Part shown: piece by piece, positions 43,489 through 52,604 of the stretch
Numbering within the stretch: position 1 is the stretch's first letter
Layout: the number at the start of each line of letters is the position of its first letter
NCBI RefSeq assembly: GCF_012641435.1
Contig: NZ_JABAIJ010000003.1
Location: 248,001-312,000 of the forward strand
DNA from: Rhizobium sp. P38BS-XIX
GTDB taxonomy: Bacteria; Pseudomonadota; Alphaproteobacteria; Rhizobiales; Rhizobiaceae
Length of the DNA stretch: 64,000 bases
Direction: 5' to 3'
Translations under genes and position numbers: made by a program
The notes under the pieces: generated by a model
Database searches by the model: none
Seen by the model: only the letters and a program-made list of their open reading frames with translations
What the model was told of the DNA's origin: nothing

Positions 43489-44451
43489 ATGGGCTTCATA
43501 GATCGCGATATCCAGCCGTCATCCGATTCTGGGCTGCTGGATGCTTATTCTCAATCGGTATCAAGCGCCGTCGATACCGTCGGACCGGCGGTCAGCCGGA
43601 TCGAACGGCTGGGCGGCCGTACGGGACACGGCTCCGGCTTTGCCATTTCGCCGGATGGCCTGGTCGTCACGAACAACCATGTCGTCGATGACGCGAAGAC
43701 GGTGAAGATCAAGACACCCGAGGGGGCGACCGTCGAAGGCAGAGTGCTCGGGCGCGATCCCGATACCGATCTCGCGCTGATCCGCGCCAATGATTGGCCG
43801 GGAGCATGGGCAAGACTTGGCGATTCCAAGACACTGAAGCGCGGCCACATCGCAATCGCGATCGGCAATCCCCTTGGTTTCGAATGGACTGTGACTGCTG
43901 GCATCGTGTCGGCGCTCGGCCGGTCGATGCGTGCAGCGAGTGGGCGGCTCTTGGAAGACATCATCCAGACGGATGCGGCGCTCAATCCGGGCAATTCGGG
44001 TGGGCCGCTGGTGTCCTCCGGCGGTGAGGTGATCGGCGTGAACACCGCAGTCATTCAGGGTGCTCAAAGTATTGCCTTCTCGGTTGCGTCGAATACCGCG
44101 AAGCACGTCGTTTCCGAAATTCTGCGCTTCGGCCATGTGCGTCGCGCCTATATCGGCATTGCGGCCGACACGGTGGAGTTGCATCGACGTATTGCGCTTG
44201 AGGCCGGGGTAACGCACGCGACCGCCGTGCGGCTGCGCCGCGTCGAGAAGGATAGTCCCGCGGAGAAAGCCGGCCTGGCGGAGGGCGATTATCTGCTCGC
44301 CATCGACGGACAGGCCGTATCGGGGATTGATGACGTTGTCAGGCTGCTCGATGGCGACAAGATCGATACGGACATCGAGGTTCTGATCTTCAGCGTTGGT
44401 GGGTTGATAGAGCGCCGGCTGGTCAGGCCGTCGTCACGGCCAGCCATTTGA
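43489..44451 (+). CDS. HtrA/DegP-like trypsin-type serine protease with PDZ domain, no signal peptide
   Basis: 320 aa from the ATG at 43489, with GGAGGG 7 nt upstream; the earlier ATG at 43456 lacks a site. Catalytic triad: His64 in VVTNNHVVDD, Asp94 in DTDLALI, Ser170 in NPGNSGGPLV. A single PDZ domain follows (about 225-310), with KDSPAEKAGLAEGDYLLAID. There is no signal peptide or membrane helix at the N terminus, unlike DegP/DegS, so the enzyme appears cytoplasmic. Orphan gene between convergent neighbours. Confidence 0.87.
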   Translation: MGFIDRDIQPSSDSGLLDAYSQSVSSAVDTVGPAVSRIERLGGRTGHGSGFAISPDGLVVTNNHVVDDAKTVKIKTPEGATVEGRVLGRDPDTDLALIRANDWPGAWARLGDSKTLKRGHIAIAIGNPLGFEWTVTAGIVSALGRSMRAASGRLLEDIIQTDAALNPGNSGGPLVSSGGEVIGVNTAVIQGAQSIAFSVASNTAKHVVSEILRFGHVRRAYIGIAADTVELHRRIALEAGVTHATAVRLRRVEKDSPAEKAGLAEGDYLLAIDGQAVSGIDDVVRLLDGDKIDTDIEVLIFSVGGLIERRLVRPSSRPAI

Positions 44452-44476
44452 AACAGCCAACCCGATTGAAAGACTA

Positions 44477-44505
44477 CCGGCAGCATGGCGTCCCGATGCT
44501 GCCGG
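44477..44505. terminator. Hairpin between convergent protease and SDR genes
   Basis: CCGGCAGCAT (44477-44486) pairs perfectly with ATGCTGCCGG (44496-44505) around a 9-nt loop. No T-run, but its position 26 bp after one stop and 9 bp from the other suggests a shared end of transcription. Confidence 0.55.
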
Positions 44506-44513
44506 CTCGCCTG

Positions 44514-45290
44514 TCAGCCTCTGCCGACCAATGGCATTTGCGTTGCCATGACCGTCATCGACAGAACGTTGGCGTCGAGCGGTAATGTCGCCATATAGAC
44601 CACCGCGCGTGCAACATGGTCGGCCGAAATGGTCGGCTCGCTGGCGACTTCACCGTTCGCCTGCAAGACGCCGGCGCTCATTCGAGCCGTCATGTCGGTT
44701 GCCGCGTTGCCGATATCGATCTGGCCGCAGGCTATATCGAAGCGGCGGCCGTCAAGAGCGGTCGATTTCGTCAAACCGGTGATCGCGTGCTTGGTCGCGG
44801 TATAGGGTGCCGAATGCGGGCGCGGCGTTGTCGCGGAAATCGAGCCGTTGTTGATAATGCGGCCGCCGCGCGGCACCTGGCTCTTCATCAGCCGGACAGC
44901 CTGCTGCGTGCAAAGAAATGCGCCGGTCAGATTTGCTCCGACGATGGCATTCCATTGCTCGAAGCTCAATTCCTCCATCGGCACGGCAGGTAATCCCATG
45001 CCGGCATTGTTGACGAGAAGGTCGAGGCGGCCATATCGGCTCGAGATGACCTCGAAGAGGGATCGGACGGAGTGAGGATCACTGACGTCTGCGGCAACCG
45101 CAAGAAACTCCGCCCCGGTTTCTTCCGAGAGCTCTCTCGCTGATTTTTCGAGCACATCTGCCCGTCGCCCGGAAATGACGACCTTGTAGCCGGCCACGCC
45201 GAGCGCCTTTGCCATCGATCGCCCGAGGCCGGTGCCGCCGCCTGTTACCAGGGCTATTCCATTCTGCGCGCTGGAGGAGGGGGCGTTCAT
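44514..45290 (-). CDS. SDR-family oxidoreductase of the tetronate operon
   Basis: 258 aa classical [23 protein letters not shown] cofactor loop, NNAGMGLP, and the catalytic Ser and Tyr-Lys in [21 protein letters not shown]. It is the last gene of the ltnD-otnK-otnC-otnI-denD unit and overlaps denD by 4 bp (ATGA), so it is translated with it. It is not one of the named enzymes of the erythronate or threonate routes. It may feed a related four-carbon polyol or sugar acid into the pathway; the substrate is unknown. Confidence 0.85.
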   Translation of the reverse strand: MNAPSSSAQNGIALVTGGGTGLGRSMAKALGVAGYKVVISGRRADVLEKSARELSEETGAEFLAVAADVSDPHSVRSLFEVISSRYGRLDLLVNNAGMGLPAVPMEELSFEQWNAIVGANLTGAFLCTQQAVRLMKSQVPRGGRIINNGSISATTPRPHSAPYTATKHAITGLTKSTALDGRRFDIACGQIDIGNAATDMTARMSAGVLQANGEVASEPTISADHVARAVVYMATLPLDANVLSMTVMATQMPLVGRG

Positions 45291-46273
45291 GCAAGCCTCC
45301 CATCGAGCTCATCTTCGATATGCACCTGCAGGATCTCGTCAAAGCTCTGCTCCGCCTTGAAGCCCAGATCATGCGCGCGCTTCGCATCAAAGCGCTGTGC
45401 CCAGCCGGTGACGATCTTTTCGATCACCGGATCGGGTTCGACCCGTATGAGCGCCACGGCCTTGTCGCCGGCGATGCGGCGCAATGCGTCGATTTCGTCG
45501 GAAACAACGGCGGAAAGCCCCGGCATGGTGAGGTTCCGTCGCGGCCCGACGCTTGCCGTGTCGAGCGTTGCTGCATGAACGAAGAAGCCGACGGCGGAAC
45601 GAGGGCTTGCAAACCAATGCCGCACCGTATCGCTGACCGGCAATATGGCTTCCTTTCCGACAAGCGGCTCGCGCAGAATATTGGAAAAGAAGCCGGAAGC
45701 TGCCTTGTTCGGGGCGCCGGGGCGCACGCAGATGGTCGGCAACCTGATGCCGATGCCATCGAAGATCCCGCGTCTCGAATAGTCGGCGAGCAGCAATTCG
45801 GTGATTGCTTTCTGCGTGCCGTAGCTTGTCAGCGGTGCCGTGAGGAAATCGTCGCCGATCGTCTCCGGAAAGGGCGTGCCGAAAACGGCGAGGGACGAGG
45901 CAAAGATCACGCGCGGCACATAAGCGCTTTTCTGGCCCTGATGACGGATCGCTTCGAACAAAGCGCGCGTCCCATCGAGATTGACCGTATAGCCCTTGTC
46001 GAAATCCGCCTCTGCCTCGCCGGAGACGACGGCGGCAAGATGAAAAATCACATTGGGACGCTCGTCGATCAGTTTTTCGGCAATGCCAGGGTGCGCAAGA
46101 TCGAGGGCCAGCGGCTTGGAAATTGACGCGAGGGCGTCAGGTACCGGCGGCTTTATCACATCCGCAAGTGTCAGGCGATCGATCGACTGTCCGAGAATCA
46201 TCGGCTCGGCAGCGATCCTGCCCACGAGTTTGCGGCCGATCATGCCGGCGGCACCCAAGATCAATACATGCAT
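45287..46273 (-). CDS. denD: D-erythronate dehydrogenase
   Basis: 328 aa extended SDR from the ATG at 46273 (GGAGGA upstream). [16 protein letters not shown] is the NAD loop, [20 protein letters not shown] and the catalytic SYGTQK motif follow, and [20 protein letters not shown] is typical of DenD proteins. The enzyme oxidises D-erythronate at C3 to 3-oxo-tetronate in the cytoplasm. Context with otnI, otnC and otnK makes the call firm. The gap to otnI is about 110 bp, the only sizeable gap in the operon. Confidence 0.9.
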   Translation of the reverse strand: MHVLILGAAGMIGRKLVGRIAAEPMILGQSIDRLTLADVIKPPVPDALASISKPLALDLAHPGIAEKLIDERPNVIFHLAAVVSGEAEADFDKGYTVNLDGTRALFEAIRHQGQKSAYVPRVIFASSLAVFGTPFPETIGDDFLTAPLTSYGTQKAITELLLADYSRRGIFDGIGIRLPTICVRPGAPNKAASGFFSNILREPLVGKEAILPVSDTVRHWFASPRSAVGFFVHAATLDTASVGPRRNLTMPGLSAVVSDEIDALRRIAGDKAVALIRVEPDPVIEKIVTGWAQRFDAKRAHDLGFKAEQSFDEILQVHIEDELDGRLA

Positions 46274-46382
46274 TTCGGCGTATCCTCCCAATAGGGCCGG
46301 TGTCTGTCTTTAATCTTCACTCTGCTTGTTGCGCTTTATTCGCGCGATGACCATCGGATTTACAGCGATGGCGACAATAGTC

Positions 46383-47147
46383 TCACCGATAGGACCGCAG
46401 CCAGGAAAGGCCGGCCTCCGTCGTCGCTGCCGGGCGGTATTCGGCGCCGATCGGCCTGTCATATCCGATGGTGTCGATAAAACGCAGAATTTCGCGATAA
46501 TCGATTTCGCCGTGATCCGGCTCTCGTCGATCGGGAACGGCGGCGATCTGGATATGGCCGATGGCATTCAGATGCGTCTGAAGGCGGTGCATCAGGTCGC
46601 CCTGCATGATCTGGATGTGATAGCAATCGAACATCAGCTTGATATTCGGCGCGCCGACTTCAGCAATGATATCGAGCGCCTGGTCTGTCGTTCTCAGAAA
46701 ATATCCGGGCGCGTCGCGATGATTGAGGGGCTCGATCAGCACGGTTGCGTCGATCTCGGTCGCCCGCTCGCAGGCATAGCGCAGATTGGCGACGAAGGTG
46801 GCGTGCGCCTCTCCGCCTTCGCTTTTTCCGGCCATGACGTGAATGTTCCGAGTGCCGATCGCTGCTGCATAGTCCATTGCCTGGTCGATCGCCCGGCGCG
46901 CCTCATCTTCACGTCCCGGGACTGCGGAGAGCCCGTTGTCGCCGGCCGCAACATCGCCGCGAATGGTGTTGAGTCCAAGCATGGCAAGGCCCGTCTCGGC
47001 GAGCGCTTGCCTTACGTCTTCGGCGGAGGTCTCATAGGGATAATGGCATTCGACTGCATCGAAACCAGCCGCCTTGGCAGCCCTGATCGCATCGGGAAGC
47101 GAGAGCTCCTGCCAGAGAAAGCCCAAATTGGCGGAAAAAAGCGGCAT
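46383..47147 (-). CDS. otnI: 2-oxo-tetronate isomerase (hydroxypyruvate isomerase family)
   Basis: 254 aa TIM-barrel of the xylose-isomerase-like/Hyi family, from the ATG at 47147 (a GTG four codons earlier is less likely). MPLFSANLGFLWQELSLPDA, NIHVMAGKSEG, VLIEPLNHRDAPGYFLRTTD, LMFDCYHIQIMQGDL and HIQIAAVPDRREPDHGEIDY are family signatures; Glu and His/Asp residues in them bind the metal. OtnI converts 2-oxo-tetronate, made by LtnD, to 3-oxo-tetronate. It starts 2 bp after otnC. Confidence 0.9.
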   Translation of the reverse strand: MPLFSANLGFLWQELSLPDAIRAAKAAGFDAVECHYPYETSAEDVRQALAETGLAMLGLNTIRGDVAAGDNGLSAVPGREDEARRAIDQAMDYAAAIGTRNIHVMAGKSEGGEAHATFVANLRYACERATEIDATVLIEPLNHRDAPGYFLRTTDQALDIIAEVGAPNIKLMFDCYHIQIMQGDLMHRLQTHLNAIGHIQIAAVPDRREPDHGEIDYREILRFIDTIGYDRPIGAEYRPAATTEAGLSWLRSYR

Positions 47148-47149
47148 GT

Positions 47150-47800
47150 TCAGTCCCACTCCACATCATATGTTCGAACGAGGTCGGCAATTTGCGCATC
47201 CGTCAGCAGGGATGGGCTTGCCCCGCGGGTCAGGATCGCAAGCTTTGCCGTCTCCTCCAGTTCCTCTATCGCGTAAACGGCCGCCTCCAGATCCTTTGCC
47301 GAGACGACCGGCCCGTGTGCTGCCAGCATCACGGCGCTCCGCTTGCCGGCGAGACCACGGATTGCATCGCCCATGGCCGGATCGCCCGGCATGAAATAGG
47401 GCAGAAGCTTCACCTTGCCGAGTTTCATGATCGAATAGGCCGTGAGCGGCGGCAGCATATTATCGCTGTCGACGTCGGGCAGAACGGATAGTGCCACCGA
47501 ATGGCTGGAATGGAGATGGACTACGGCACCGGTCTTGTCCGGGCGGGTCTCGTAAAAAGCCGCATGCAGCGGCATTTCCTTCGTCGGCTTGTCGCCGCCG
47601 ATCAGGCGCACGTTCTGATCGAACAAGGAAAGCCGTGCGGGATCGAGGCGGCCGAAAGAGCTGCCCGTCGGGGTCACCAGGAGCCGTCCATCGCTGAGGC
47701 GTGCCGATATATTGCCGGATGAGCCGGCGGTCAGGCCCCGGTCATAAAGAGATTTGGCCATCAGGCATATCTGCTCGCGCAGGTTGGCTTCTTCGCTCAT
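47150..47800 (-). CDS. otnC: 3-oxo-tetronate 4-phosphate decarboxylase (class II aldolase family)
   Basis: 216 aa aldolase II/adducin-fold protein. GLTAGSSGNISARLSDGRLL, TPTGSSFGRL, the catalytic acid region KEMPLHAAFY, and zinc histidines in VVHLHSSHSVALS and LAAHGPVV are all visible. OtnC decarboxylates 3-oxo-tetronate 4-phosphate to dihydroxyacetone phosphate and CO2. It overlaps otnK by 4 bp (ATGA), so it is translationally coupled. Confidence 0.92.
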   Translation of the reverse strand: MSEEANLREQICLMAKSLYDRGLTAGSSGNISARLSDGRLLVTPTGSSFGRLDPARLSLFDQNVRLIGGDKPTKEMPLHAAFYETRPDKTGAVVHLHSSHSVALSVLPDVDSDNMLPPLTAYSIMKLGKVKLLPYFMPGDPAMGDAIRGLAGKRSAVMLAAHGPVVSAKDLEAAVYAIEELEETAKLAILTRGASPSLLTDAQIADLVRTYDVEWD

Positions 47801-49071
47801 GCGGCCCCCAGACGGGAGAAGGCATCCGTAAAGAAGTCTTCTCCACCAAAATTGCCCGACTTCAATGCCAGTGCGATCGTTTCCCCCTCCACTTCGGCGA
47901 AGGTCCAGGGGACGCCCGGTGCTATTTCCGGTCCGATCGTCAGATGGGTGACGCCAAGCGCTTGAGTGATCGCTCCGGACGTCTCACCGCCGGCAACCAC
48001 GAAGCGGCGGGTGCCGTGCATGAAGGCCTCGCGGGCAACGTCGGAAAGCGCCTGTTCAACGACATGGCCGGCTTCGTCCCGTCCCAGTTGTTCTTGCGCG
48101 TGACGAACGTCACCGGGCTCGGCGGTCGCGTAGACGATCTTGGCCGCGTCGGCCGGCTGCTGCCTCAGCCACAGGCAGGCGGCAGCCGCGCCCTGTTTCG
48201 AGAGATTGATCGGATCGAGTTTGAGGCTCGAACTGCGCGCGGCATAACTCGCGACCTGCCTACGCGTCATGGCAGAGCAGCTTCCCGACAAGACAATCTG
48301 GCCGCCCTCGACATTCGGGAGGTGCGCGCGGGCATTCGGCGGTGCCGCGAGGCCATGCTCGATATAGAGATGTGGAAGCTGGCCGGCGATCGCGCTTCCC
48401 CCGGTAAGAAGCGGCATATCCACGGCGGCTGCTGCGATGGTGCGCAGATCGTCGTCGCTTATGGCGTCGACGATTACGTGCGAGACACCGGTTTCCTGCA
48501 ATTGCTGCAATCTGGCTTGCAGCGCTGCCGAACCTTTCGAAATCACGTTTCGATTGGCAAGTCCGACTGTGCCCCGCACCTGCGGTGATAGAAGCCGCAC
48601 AAGGTTTGAATCACGCATCGGCGTCAGCGGATGATCTTTCATCGGGCTGTCTGACAGTAGCTGTTCGCCGACGAAGAGATGCCCCATGAAGACGCTGCGG
48701 CCATTCTCGGGGAAGGCAGGGCAGTATATCGTCTGGCGGGCGTTCGTCTGCGCCATCAGCATTTCCGCGATCGGACCGATATTGCCTTCCGACGTGCTGT
48801 CGAAGGTTGAGCAATATTTCCAGAAGAAGCGGGTTGCTCCGGCCTCCTTCAACCATGTCAGCGCCTCGCGCGCCTGCTCGATGGCAGCCTGAACCGGCGC
48901 GGTTCGGCATTTCAAAGCGATGACCTCGATGACAGCGGGGTCACTCTCGTCTCGCTTCGACTTTGGCACCCCAATCCGCAGCGACACCGGCAATCCGCTA
49001 CGGGAAAGGAGCGCAGCGAGATCCGTTGCCCCGGTAAAATCGTCCGCAATGCAGCCGAGCACAAGCGCCAT
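47797..49071 (-). CDS. otnK: 3-oxo-tetronate kinase (DUF1537 / four-carbon acid sugar kinase)
   Basis: 424 aa. The N-terminal substrate domain begins LGCIADDFTGATDLAALLSR, the signature of the DUF1537 kinases, with FWKYCSTFDSTSEGNIGPIA and CPAFPENGRSVFMGHLF. The C-terminal nucleotide domain has VLSGSCSAMTRRQV and VAGGETSGAI. It phosphorylates 3-oxo-tetronate at O4 with ATP. It starts 2 bp after ltnD and overlaps otnC by 4 bp. Confidence 0.93.
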   Translation of the reverse strand: MALVLGCIADDFTGATDLAALLSRSGLPVSLRIGVPKSKRDESDPAVIEVIALKCRTAPVQAAIEQAREALTWLKEAGATRFFWKYCSTFDSTSEGNIGPIAEMLMAQTNARQTIYCPAFPENGRSVFMGHLFVGEQLLSDSPMKDHPLTPMRDSNLVRLLSPQVRGTVGLANRNVISKGSAALQARLQQLQETGVSHVIVDAISDDDLRTIAAAAVDMPLLTGGSAIAGQLPHLYIEHGLAAPPNARAHLPNVEGGQIVLSGSCSAMTRRQVASYAARSSSLKLDPINLSKQGAAAACLWLRQQPADAAKIVYATAEPGDVRHAQEQLGRDEAGHVVEQALSDVAREAFMHGTRRFVVAGGETSGAITQALGVTHLTIGPEIAPGVPWTFAEVEGETIALALKSGNFGGEDFFTDAFSRLGAA

Positions 49072-49073
49072 CG

Positions 49074-49982
49074 CTATTCCTCCATGCCGGGCAGGGTAGC
49101 GCCGCTCTTGCTGGCAAGAATTTTCGCGACGGCGGCATCATCTTCGCCGCCAAGACCGGCTTTCGATGCCTCGGTAAAGAGCGCAAGTGCAGACGCGGCA
49201 AGCGGCGTCAGTGCGCCCGCTTTTTCAGCTTCGGAGGTGACGATACCGAGATCCTTGACGAAGATGTTGACGGCCGAGCGTGGGGAATAGTCGCCGGAGA
49301 CAATATGCTCGCCACGATTTTCAAACATCCAGGAAGAGCCAGCAGAAACGCGAATCACGTCATAGACCGTTTTCAGATCGATACCGGCCTTGGCGGCAAG
49401 TGTCATGGCCTCGGCCGTGGCGGCGATGTGTACGCCGGCAAGCAGCTGATTGATCATCTTGACCTGCGAGCCGGCGCCGGGACGATCGCCCAATCGAAAG
49501 ACTTTGCTGGAAATAGCGTCAAGGGTGGGTGCGGCGCGATCAAAGGCTTCTTGAGAGCCGGACGCCATGACGGTAATTTCGCCAGCCAGCGCGCGGACAT
49601 GGCCGCCCGAGACCGGGGCATCGATGACGAGCATGCCAGCTGCCTCGAGCCTTTCGGCAATGGCAGTCGTTGCGCTGGGTGCCATCGTCGCGCAGAGCAG
49701 AAAGACGGTCGACCGCTTTGCCGTCTCCAGGGCTCCGTTCGCGCCAAAGACGACATCTTCGACCTGGCTGCTGTTAATCACGTAGACAAGAACGACATCG
49801 ACGTCGCCAACCGCTGCAGCCGGCGTTGTGCAAGCTTCCCCGCCGGCCTCTGCGAACTTTTGGAGGACATCGCCGCGAAGATCGCATCCTCGAACGGTGA
49901 AGCCCGCTTTAAGCAAGGATATGGCCGCTCCCCATCCCATCGAACCCAGACCGATGACGGCTGCCCTCTTCATCTCCTCCAC
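49074..49982 (-). CDS. ltnD: L-threonate dehydrogenase (beta-hydroxyacid dehydrogenase family)
   Basis: 302 aa. RAAVIGLGSMGWGAAISLLK is the NAD loop, DAPVSGGHVRALAGEITVMA the substrate loop and GAGSQVKMINQLLAGVHIAA carries the catalytic Lys of the HIBADH family. LtnD oxidises L-threonate at C2 to 2-oxo-tetronate. I take the GTG at 49982 as start because AGAGGA lies about 6 nt before it; the ATG at 49973 has its purine box too close. First gene of the operon, divergent from the LacI regulator. Confidence 0.9.
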   Translation of the reverse strand: MEEMKRAAVIGLGSMGWGAAISLLKAGFTVRGCDLRGDVLQKFAEAGGEACTTPAAAVGDVDVVLVYVINSSQVEDVVFGANGALETAKRSTVFLLCATMAPSATTAIAERLEAAGMLVIDAPVSGGHVRALAGEITVMASGSQEAFDRAAPTLDAISSKVFRLGDRPGAGSQVKMINQLLAGVHIAATAEAMTLAAKAGIDLKTVYDVIRVSAGSSWMFENRGEHIVSGDYSPRSAVNIFVKDLGIVTSEAEKAGALTPLAASALALFTEASKAGLGGEDDAAVAKILASKSGATLPGMEE

Positions 49983-50008
49983 GGCATTTCCTCTGTGTTT
50001 TTGCCAAT

Positions 50009-50032
50009 GTTACCGATACCGGTATCGATAAC
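50009..50032. promoter_or_regulatory. LacI-type operator in the ltnD/regulator divergent promoter
   Basis: GTTACCGATACC (50009-50020) and GGTATCGATAAC (50021-50032) form a 24-bp palindrome with one mismatched pair and a central C-G axis, as in LacI/GalR operators. It lies 27 bp from the ltnD start and 112 bp from the lacI-type start. Confidence 0.75.
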
Positions 50033-50143
50033 GAAGCCTATTTGGCACATAATTGTCAATAGGGATGGCTTTGCGTTCCTGCGGAAATCTTCTATGAAGA
50101 AGACTGCCGTCATTGGGCATTGGTTCACTGTATCGAGGGTTGA

Positions 50144-51148
50144 TTGGGAATACGCAGAGCCACATTGGAAGAAGTTGCGAATGAGGCGGGCGTCAGTAAA
50201 ATGACGGCGTCACGTGCTCTTCGCGGGGCCTCCGATGTCTCAAAAGATACCCGCGATCGGGTTTTGGAAGCAGCGACGCGGCTGAGCTATGTCGGCAACC
50301 GGCTGGCGCTTTCCCTTTCCTCGCAACGCACCAATCTGGTGGCTGTTGTCGTGCCGAGCATGTCGAACGTCGTCTTTCCCGAGGTGCTGGCGGGCATCTC
50401 CGCCGGGCTGGACGGCTCGGGCATGCAGGCCGTTTTCGGCATTTGCGATTATGATGTCGTCAAGGAGCGCGAGATCATCCGCGACATGCTTTCCTGGCAG
50501 CCCTGCGCGATCATCGTCACGGGTCTGGATCAGCCGGAAGAAACGTTAAAACTGCTGCGGAATGCCGATATTCCGGTCATCCAGCTCATGGATCTTGATG
50601 GTACGCCGATCGATTTCAATGTGGGCCTTTCACATGGCGAAGCCGGAGCCGAGATGGCAAAGGCTTTGGTTGCCGGCGGCCGCCGGCGTTTTGGCTATAT
50701 CGGCAGCGCGTTGGAGAGGGATCTGCGTGCCGGCAAGCGCAAGGCCGGCTTCGAGCGCATTCTGCGCGAACATGGGCTGCATTTCGTCGATCAGCAGCTC
50801 GACGATGCATTCTCTTCGATCGCATTGGGCAAAAGGCTGACGGTCGCGATGCTTGCGGAGATACCCGATCTCGATTGCATCTATTATTCAAATGACGATA
50901 TGGCGAGCGGCGGACTATTTGCCTGCATGGAGCTTGGAGTTCGCGTTCCTGAAAAGATTTTGATTGCCGGCTTCAATGGATTGGATCTCGTCAATTCCTT
51001 GCCGTCACGGATCGCAACGTCTCAATCTCCAAGACGTGCGATGGGCGAAGTTGCGGCGCGACTGGTTCGCGAAGCCGTGGCCGGAAAAGAGATCGCAAGC
51101 GAAAAGACGATCATATTCAAACCGCTGATCACTGGAGCTGATCCTTAA
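50144..51148 (+). CDS. LacI-family transcriptional regulator
   Basis: 334 aa starting at TTG (50144) with GAGGG about 4 nt upstream; no in-frame ATG is near. The HTH is TLEEVANEAGVSKMTASRAL, then RGASDVSKDTRDRV and the hinge SYVGNRLALSLSSQ. A periplasmic-binding-like effector domain follows (VVVPSMSNVVFPEVLAGISA). It is close to the GntR-subgroup of LacI proteins (gluconate-like ligands), fitting a tetronate or related acid as inducer. Divergent from the ltnD operon and next to the palindrome at 50009-50032. Confidence 0.9.
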   Translation: MGIRRATLEEVANEAGVSKMTASRALRGASDVSKDTRDRVLEAATRLSYVGNRLALSLSSQRTNLVAVVVPSMSNVVFPEVLAGISAGLDGSGMQAVFGICDYDVVKEREIIRDMLSWQPCAIIVTGLDQPEETLKLLRNADIPVIQLMDLDGTPIDFNVGLSHGEAGAEMAKALVAGGRRRFGYIGSALERDLRAGKRKAGFERILREHGLHFVDQQLDDAFSSIALGKRLTVAMLAEIPDLDCIYYSNDDMASGGLFACMELGVRVPEKILIAGFNGLDLVNSLPSRIATSQSPRRAMGEVAARLVREAVAGKEIASEKTIIFKPLITGADP

Positions 51149-51349
51149 GCAAGGCAGTCGAGGGCGCAAGCTCGTTCAATTTGAGAAACGCCTATTGATT
51201 TCGGCGAGTGGCCTCTATTTGCAACAACGCCTTGGTTGTCGGTACACGGGCCCATTATTGGCCCTATTTGCCGTGGCTGTTGCTGCGCTCTGGCAAGATT
51301 GATAGTCGTGCCGTCACTGCGTCATCTTCTCAAATGGAGGATATCGAGA

Positions 51350-51763
51350 ATGCGTCGCCCCCAACAATTTCTTTTCGCTCTGGCGGTCACCGCCATTACA
51401 GTCGTTGCTTCCAGCGTATGGGCTGCCGGTTTTGAAAACATTGTCGTTTCGACCGATAAAGACGCCGATACGACGCAGGACAGCTTTGCCCCGGATACCC
51501 CGAAAATCTTCGTCACCGCCGAACTCACCAAAGATGTTCCCTCGGGGAGCAAAGTGAATATCGCCTGGATCGCGGTCGACACCGGCGGGGCGGCTCCGCC
51601 GAACTACAAGATCGACGCCGTCGATGTGGATATTACGTCCATGATCAACCGCGTAAATTCGGACATGACCAAGCCGAACAACGGCTGGCCGGTGGGGTCC
51701 TACAAGATCGAATTCTCAGTCGACGGCAAACCCATGGAATCCGTCGACTTCACGATCAAGTAG
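51350..51763 (+). CDS. Hypothetical secreted protein
   Basis: 137 aa from the ATG at 51350 with GGAGG 9 nt upstream. A signal peptide (FLFALAVTAITVVASSVWAA) precedes about 110 residues that look like one beta-sandwich: KIFVTAELTKDVPSGSKVNI, WIAVDTG, and GSYKIEFSVDGKPMESVDFT. The style resembles periplasmic Ig-like domains. No cysteines remain after cleavage. I recognise no named family. Convergent with the GntR gene 25 bp downstream. Confidence 0.7.
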   Translation: MRRPQQFLFALAVTAITVVASSVWAAGFENIVVSTDKDADTTQDSFAPDTPKIFVTAELTKDVPSGSKVNIAWIAVDTGGAAPPNYKIDAVDVDITSMINRVNSDMTKPNNGWPVGSYKIEFSVDGKPMESVDFTIK

Positions 51764-51788
51764 GGCTGCGCGCAGCCGATATCCGATC

Positions 51789-52430
51789 TCAACCCTGCAT
51801 GATGTGCTGGCGGGTCAGCTCTCTCAGCGCATCCACATCGCGCCTCTCGATCGCATCGACCATCAGCTGATGTTCTCGACCGGATTGCTCGACGCGAGCA
51901 CGGGTGCGCCATTGCGACACTGGCGCCGACGAGGTGCGCTGACGGATCTCCGTGATCAGATCGACAAGCTCCTGATTGCCGGCAAGCATCAGCAATTGCC
52001 GGTGAAAAGCGAGATTGGCCTCGTAGAGTTCGAGCATGGTGCCGGTCAGCACCAGCTCGTCGAACCGGACGGCAAGCGCCCTCAGGGCTGCTATCTCCGC
52101 CGCGCCGGCATTCGCGACGACGCGATCGCCAACCGCCACTTCCAGGATGACGCGGATGTCGCTGACTTCCTGAGCTCGCCGTCCATCCTGCTCATGGACA
52201 TGGTAGCCGCGATTGGGAATGTGTTCCACCAGGCGCTTCTGCACGAGCCTGTCCAGCGCCAGCCGCACCTGCGGCCGCGTACAGTGATAACGGCGCTCGA
52301 GATCGATCTGCTTCAGCCATGTTCCGGGCGCAAGCCTGCCGGAAAGAATATCCTGGAGAATAAGTTCGGTAACATCGGGCGCTTCAGCGTCTCGTGCTCG
52401 CGCTGTCGCGGCGGCTTCCAGCGGCTTCAT
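51789..52430 (-). CDS. GntR-family (FadR/FCD type) transcriptional regulator
   Basis: 213 aa. The winged HTH shows VTELILQDILSGRLAPGTWL and RRYHCTRPQVRLALDRLVQK with the wing VEHIPNRGYHVHE. The all-helical FCD domain follows, with metal ligands in FHRQLLMLAGN and the final REHQLMVDAIERRD. It is divergent from the amidohydrolase-transporter operon and probably controls it from the AATTGG repeats in the 174-bp gap. The ligand is likely an acidic amino-acid conjugate; inference. Confidence 0.9.
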   Translation of the reverse strand: MKPLEAAATARARDAEAPDVTELILQDILSGRLAPGTWLKQIDLERRYHCTRPQVRLALDRLVQKRLVEHIPNRGYHVHEQDGRRAQEVSDIRVILEVAVGDRVVANAGAAEIAALRALAVRFDELVLTGTMLELYEANLAFHRQLLMLAGNQELVDLITEIRQRTSSAPVSQWRTRARVEQSGREHQLMVDAIERRDVDALRELTRQHIMQG

Positions 52431-52557
52431 GCAGGTCTCCTCGGCCTCCGATTTTGAATGATGACTAACATGGGTCGCCTTGTTTCAACAGCGACAGGGA
52501 TCGCTGCTGAAAAAATATCCATGCACATCTCTTGCGCACTCGGGTTAATTGGCACAT

Positions 52558-52573
52558 AAATTGGCACCAATTT
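52558..52573. promoter_or_regulatory. Putative GntR operator
   Basis: AAATTGG-CA-CCAATTT (52558-52573) is a perfect palindrome. Its left part repeats directly: AATTGGCAC occurs at 52547-52555 and 52559-52567, 12 bp apart. A further pair, ATATCCAT, flanks this (52515-52522 and 52575-52582). The cluster lies 32-90 bp before the amidohydrolase start, in the divergent promoter of the GntR gene. Confidence 0.6.
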
Positions 52574-52604
52574 GATATCCATTACATGAGGCGGATGCAA
52601 GTCC

